From NCBI GenBank assembly GCA_003509785.1, contig DOMY01000134.1:1796-8178 (forward strand): a DNA stretch of 6,383 nucleotides, written 5' to 3'. Position 1 is the first letter of the stretch, and the number at the start of each line of letters is the position of its first letter. The position numbers were made by a program, and so were the translations under genes. This stretch comes from Gemmobacter sp. (GTDB lineage Bacteria > Pseudomonadota > Alphaproteobacteria > Rhodobacterales > Rhodobacteraceae). The notes under the pieces are model-generated. The model was not told where the DNA came from and did no database searches. It worked only from the letters and a program-made list of their open reading frames with translations. Of this stretch, positions 5,718 to 6,383 are shown in pieces.

Positions 5718-6383
5718 ATGGGCTTTGGCGTCCTTGGCACCTTTCGGGGTGCGGCGGGGCAGATGCTGGCGGGGGTCAGCGATATCTGTCTGCGGGTGGT
5801 GGATGGGGTGGTGCAGGTGTTTACCGCAACCCGGGCGGGGGGCGGTATCCTGGCGCTGGAACTGCAGGCGACAGGGGAGGGGCTGGCGCTGATCGACCAG
5901 CAGGGGATCGCGGCGGGGCAGGTGCTTTCGGCGCCGGGGCGGCTGTCGTTCCTGACGGTGGGCGGGCAGGAGGCGCTGGTATGGACCGGCGGCTGGGCGG
6001 CGGATCCGGGCGGCTGGCAGATCGGGGCGGGGGGCCAGATCGGGGACCGGCTGCTGCTGTCGGGCGGGCCATCGGGGGTGATTGCGGCGCAGGCCTTTGC
6101 CCAAGTGGCGGGCAGCGGCTTTGCCGTGCTGGCCCCGGCGCGGGCCGGTGTGCTGGAGGTCTGGGCGGTGGCCGAGACGGGCCGGATGCAACTGCGCCAC
6201 AGCCTGACCTTTGGCGCGGCGGGGCAGGGGTTTGACGTGACCGCTCTGGAAAGTCTGCGCATCGGCGGGGCGCAGTTCATCCTGTCGCTGTCGGCGGGGG
6301 AGGATGCGCTAGCGGTGCATCGGCTGCGGGCGGATGGCACGCTGCAGACGGTGTCGAGTGTCGGGGCCTCGGCCGGGTTGGGG
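5718..6383 (+). CDS. N-terminal part of a beta-propeller-like repeat protein, possibly RTX type (runs off window)
   Basis: The frame is open from ATG 5718 to the last base, giving 222 residues with no stop; an in-frame stop lies upstream at 5694. AGGTG (5706-5710) is a plausible ribosome site. The protein has no clear signal peptide and is rich in Gly, Ala, Leu and Val. Four units of roughly 45-50 residues can be laid out: about 19-64, 74-118, 121-169 and 173-222. Each has a pattern of small hydrophobic strand, GG or G turn, strand, then a D/E-G turn. Examples are LTVGGQEALVWTGG, VAGSGFAVLAPARAGVLEVW and LRIGGAQFILSLSAGEDALA. This rhythm resembles beta-propeller blades. Similar N-termini precede RTX repeats in large secreted proteins of Rhodobacteraceae, so this may be another type I-secreted protein, but no GGxGxD repeat is seen in the part present. 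The family is therefore uncertain, whereas the reading frame itself is well supported by its length and by its position after the spacer. Confidence 0.7.
   Translation, partial: MGFGVLGTFRGAAGQMLAGVSDICLRVVDGVVQVFTATRAGGGILALELQATGEGLALIDQQGIAAGQVLSAPGRLSFLTVGGQEALVWTGGWAADPGGWQIGAGGQIGDRLLLSGGPSGVIAAQAFAQVAGSGFAVLAPARAGVLEVWAVAETGRMQLRHSLTFGAAGQGFDVTALESLRIGGAQFILSLSAGEDALAVHRLRADGTLQTVSSVGASAGLG

Noticed and set aside
5672..6235. A 187-codon plus-strand frame overlapping the right-edge gene
   Set aside because: Its translation is almost all Gly, Ala and Arg, typical of an out-of-frame reading; the frame beginning at 5718 gives normal protein composition.
5481..6340. Minus-strand open frames opposite the right-edge gene
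   Set aside because: Low-complexity Pro/Arg/His-rich translations. The plus-strand frame from 5718 is open to the end and has a repeat pattern of real protein character.

Overview
The window looks like chromosomal DNA from a high-GC alphaproteobacterium, most likely Rhodobacteraceae (Rhodobacter/Paracoccus-like). This rests on protein character, GC-rich codon choice, the argP-argO pair, and RTX proteins of a style common in that family. The genus cannot be fixed by reading alone. Nothing suggests a plasmid, phage or insertion sequence, and I see no tRNA, rRNA or CRISPR array.

Layout from left to right. (1) 1-984, plus strand: the C-terminal part of an SLC13/DASS-type permease with a cytoplasmic RCK_C (TrkA-C) domain ahead of its second membrane half; its start lies outside the window. 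(2) 1071-1814, plus: a complete YebC/TACO1-family protein, closed by a strong stem-loop terminator (1836-1863) that has a poly-U side on both strands. (3) 2877-1885, minus: a 330-residue RTX calcium-binding protein with about ten nonapeptide repeats, probably exported by type I secretion. (4) 3810-2905, minus: an ArgP-type LysR regulator, with only 27 bases between it and the RTX gene downstream. (5) 3897-4502, plus: a LysE/ArgO-family basic amino acid exporter, divergent from argP across an 86-base shared control region. (6) 4645-5553, plus: an EamA/DMT-family permease, preceded by a 142-base spacer holding two overlapping hairpins. (7) 5718 to the window end, plus: the N-terminal 222 residues of an open-ended repeat protein with beta-propeller-like blades.

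The clearest functional unit is argP-argO. By analogy with E. coli ArgP/ArgO and Corynebacterium LysG/LysE, the regulator senses intracellular arginine or lysine and switches on the exporter. The DMT permease downstream may be a second metabolite exporter in the same transcript. The RTX gene behind argP and the partial propeller-like gene at the right edge look like cell-surface or secreted proteins. Whether they share any function with the exporters cannot be told from this window. I did not find a convincing novel system. The best leads are the overlapping hairpins before the DMT gene, the argP-RTX gene arrangement, and the truncated repeat protein at the right end.
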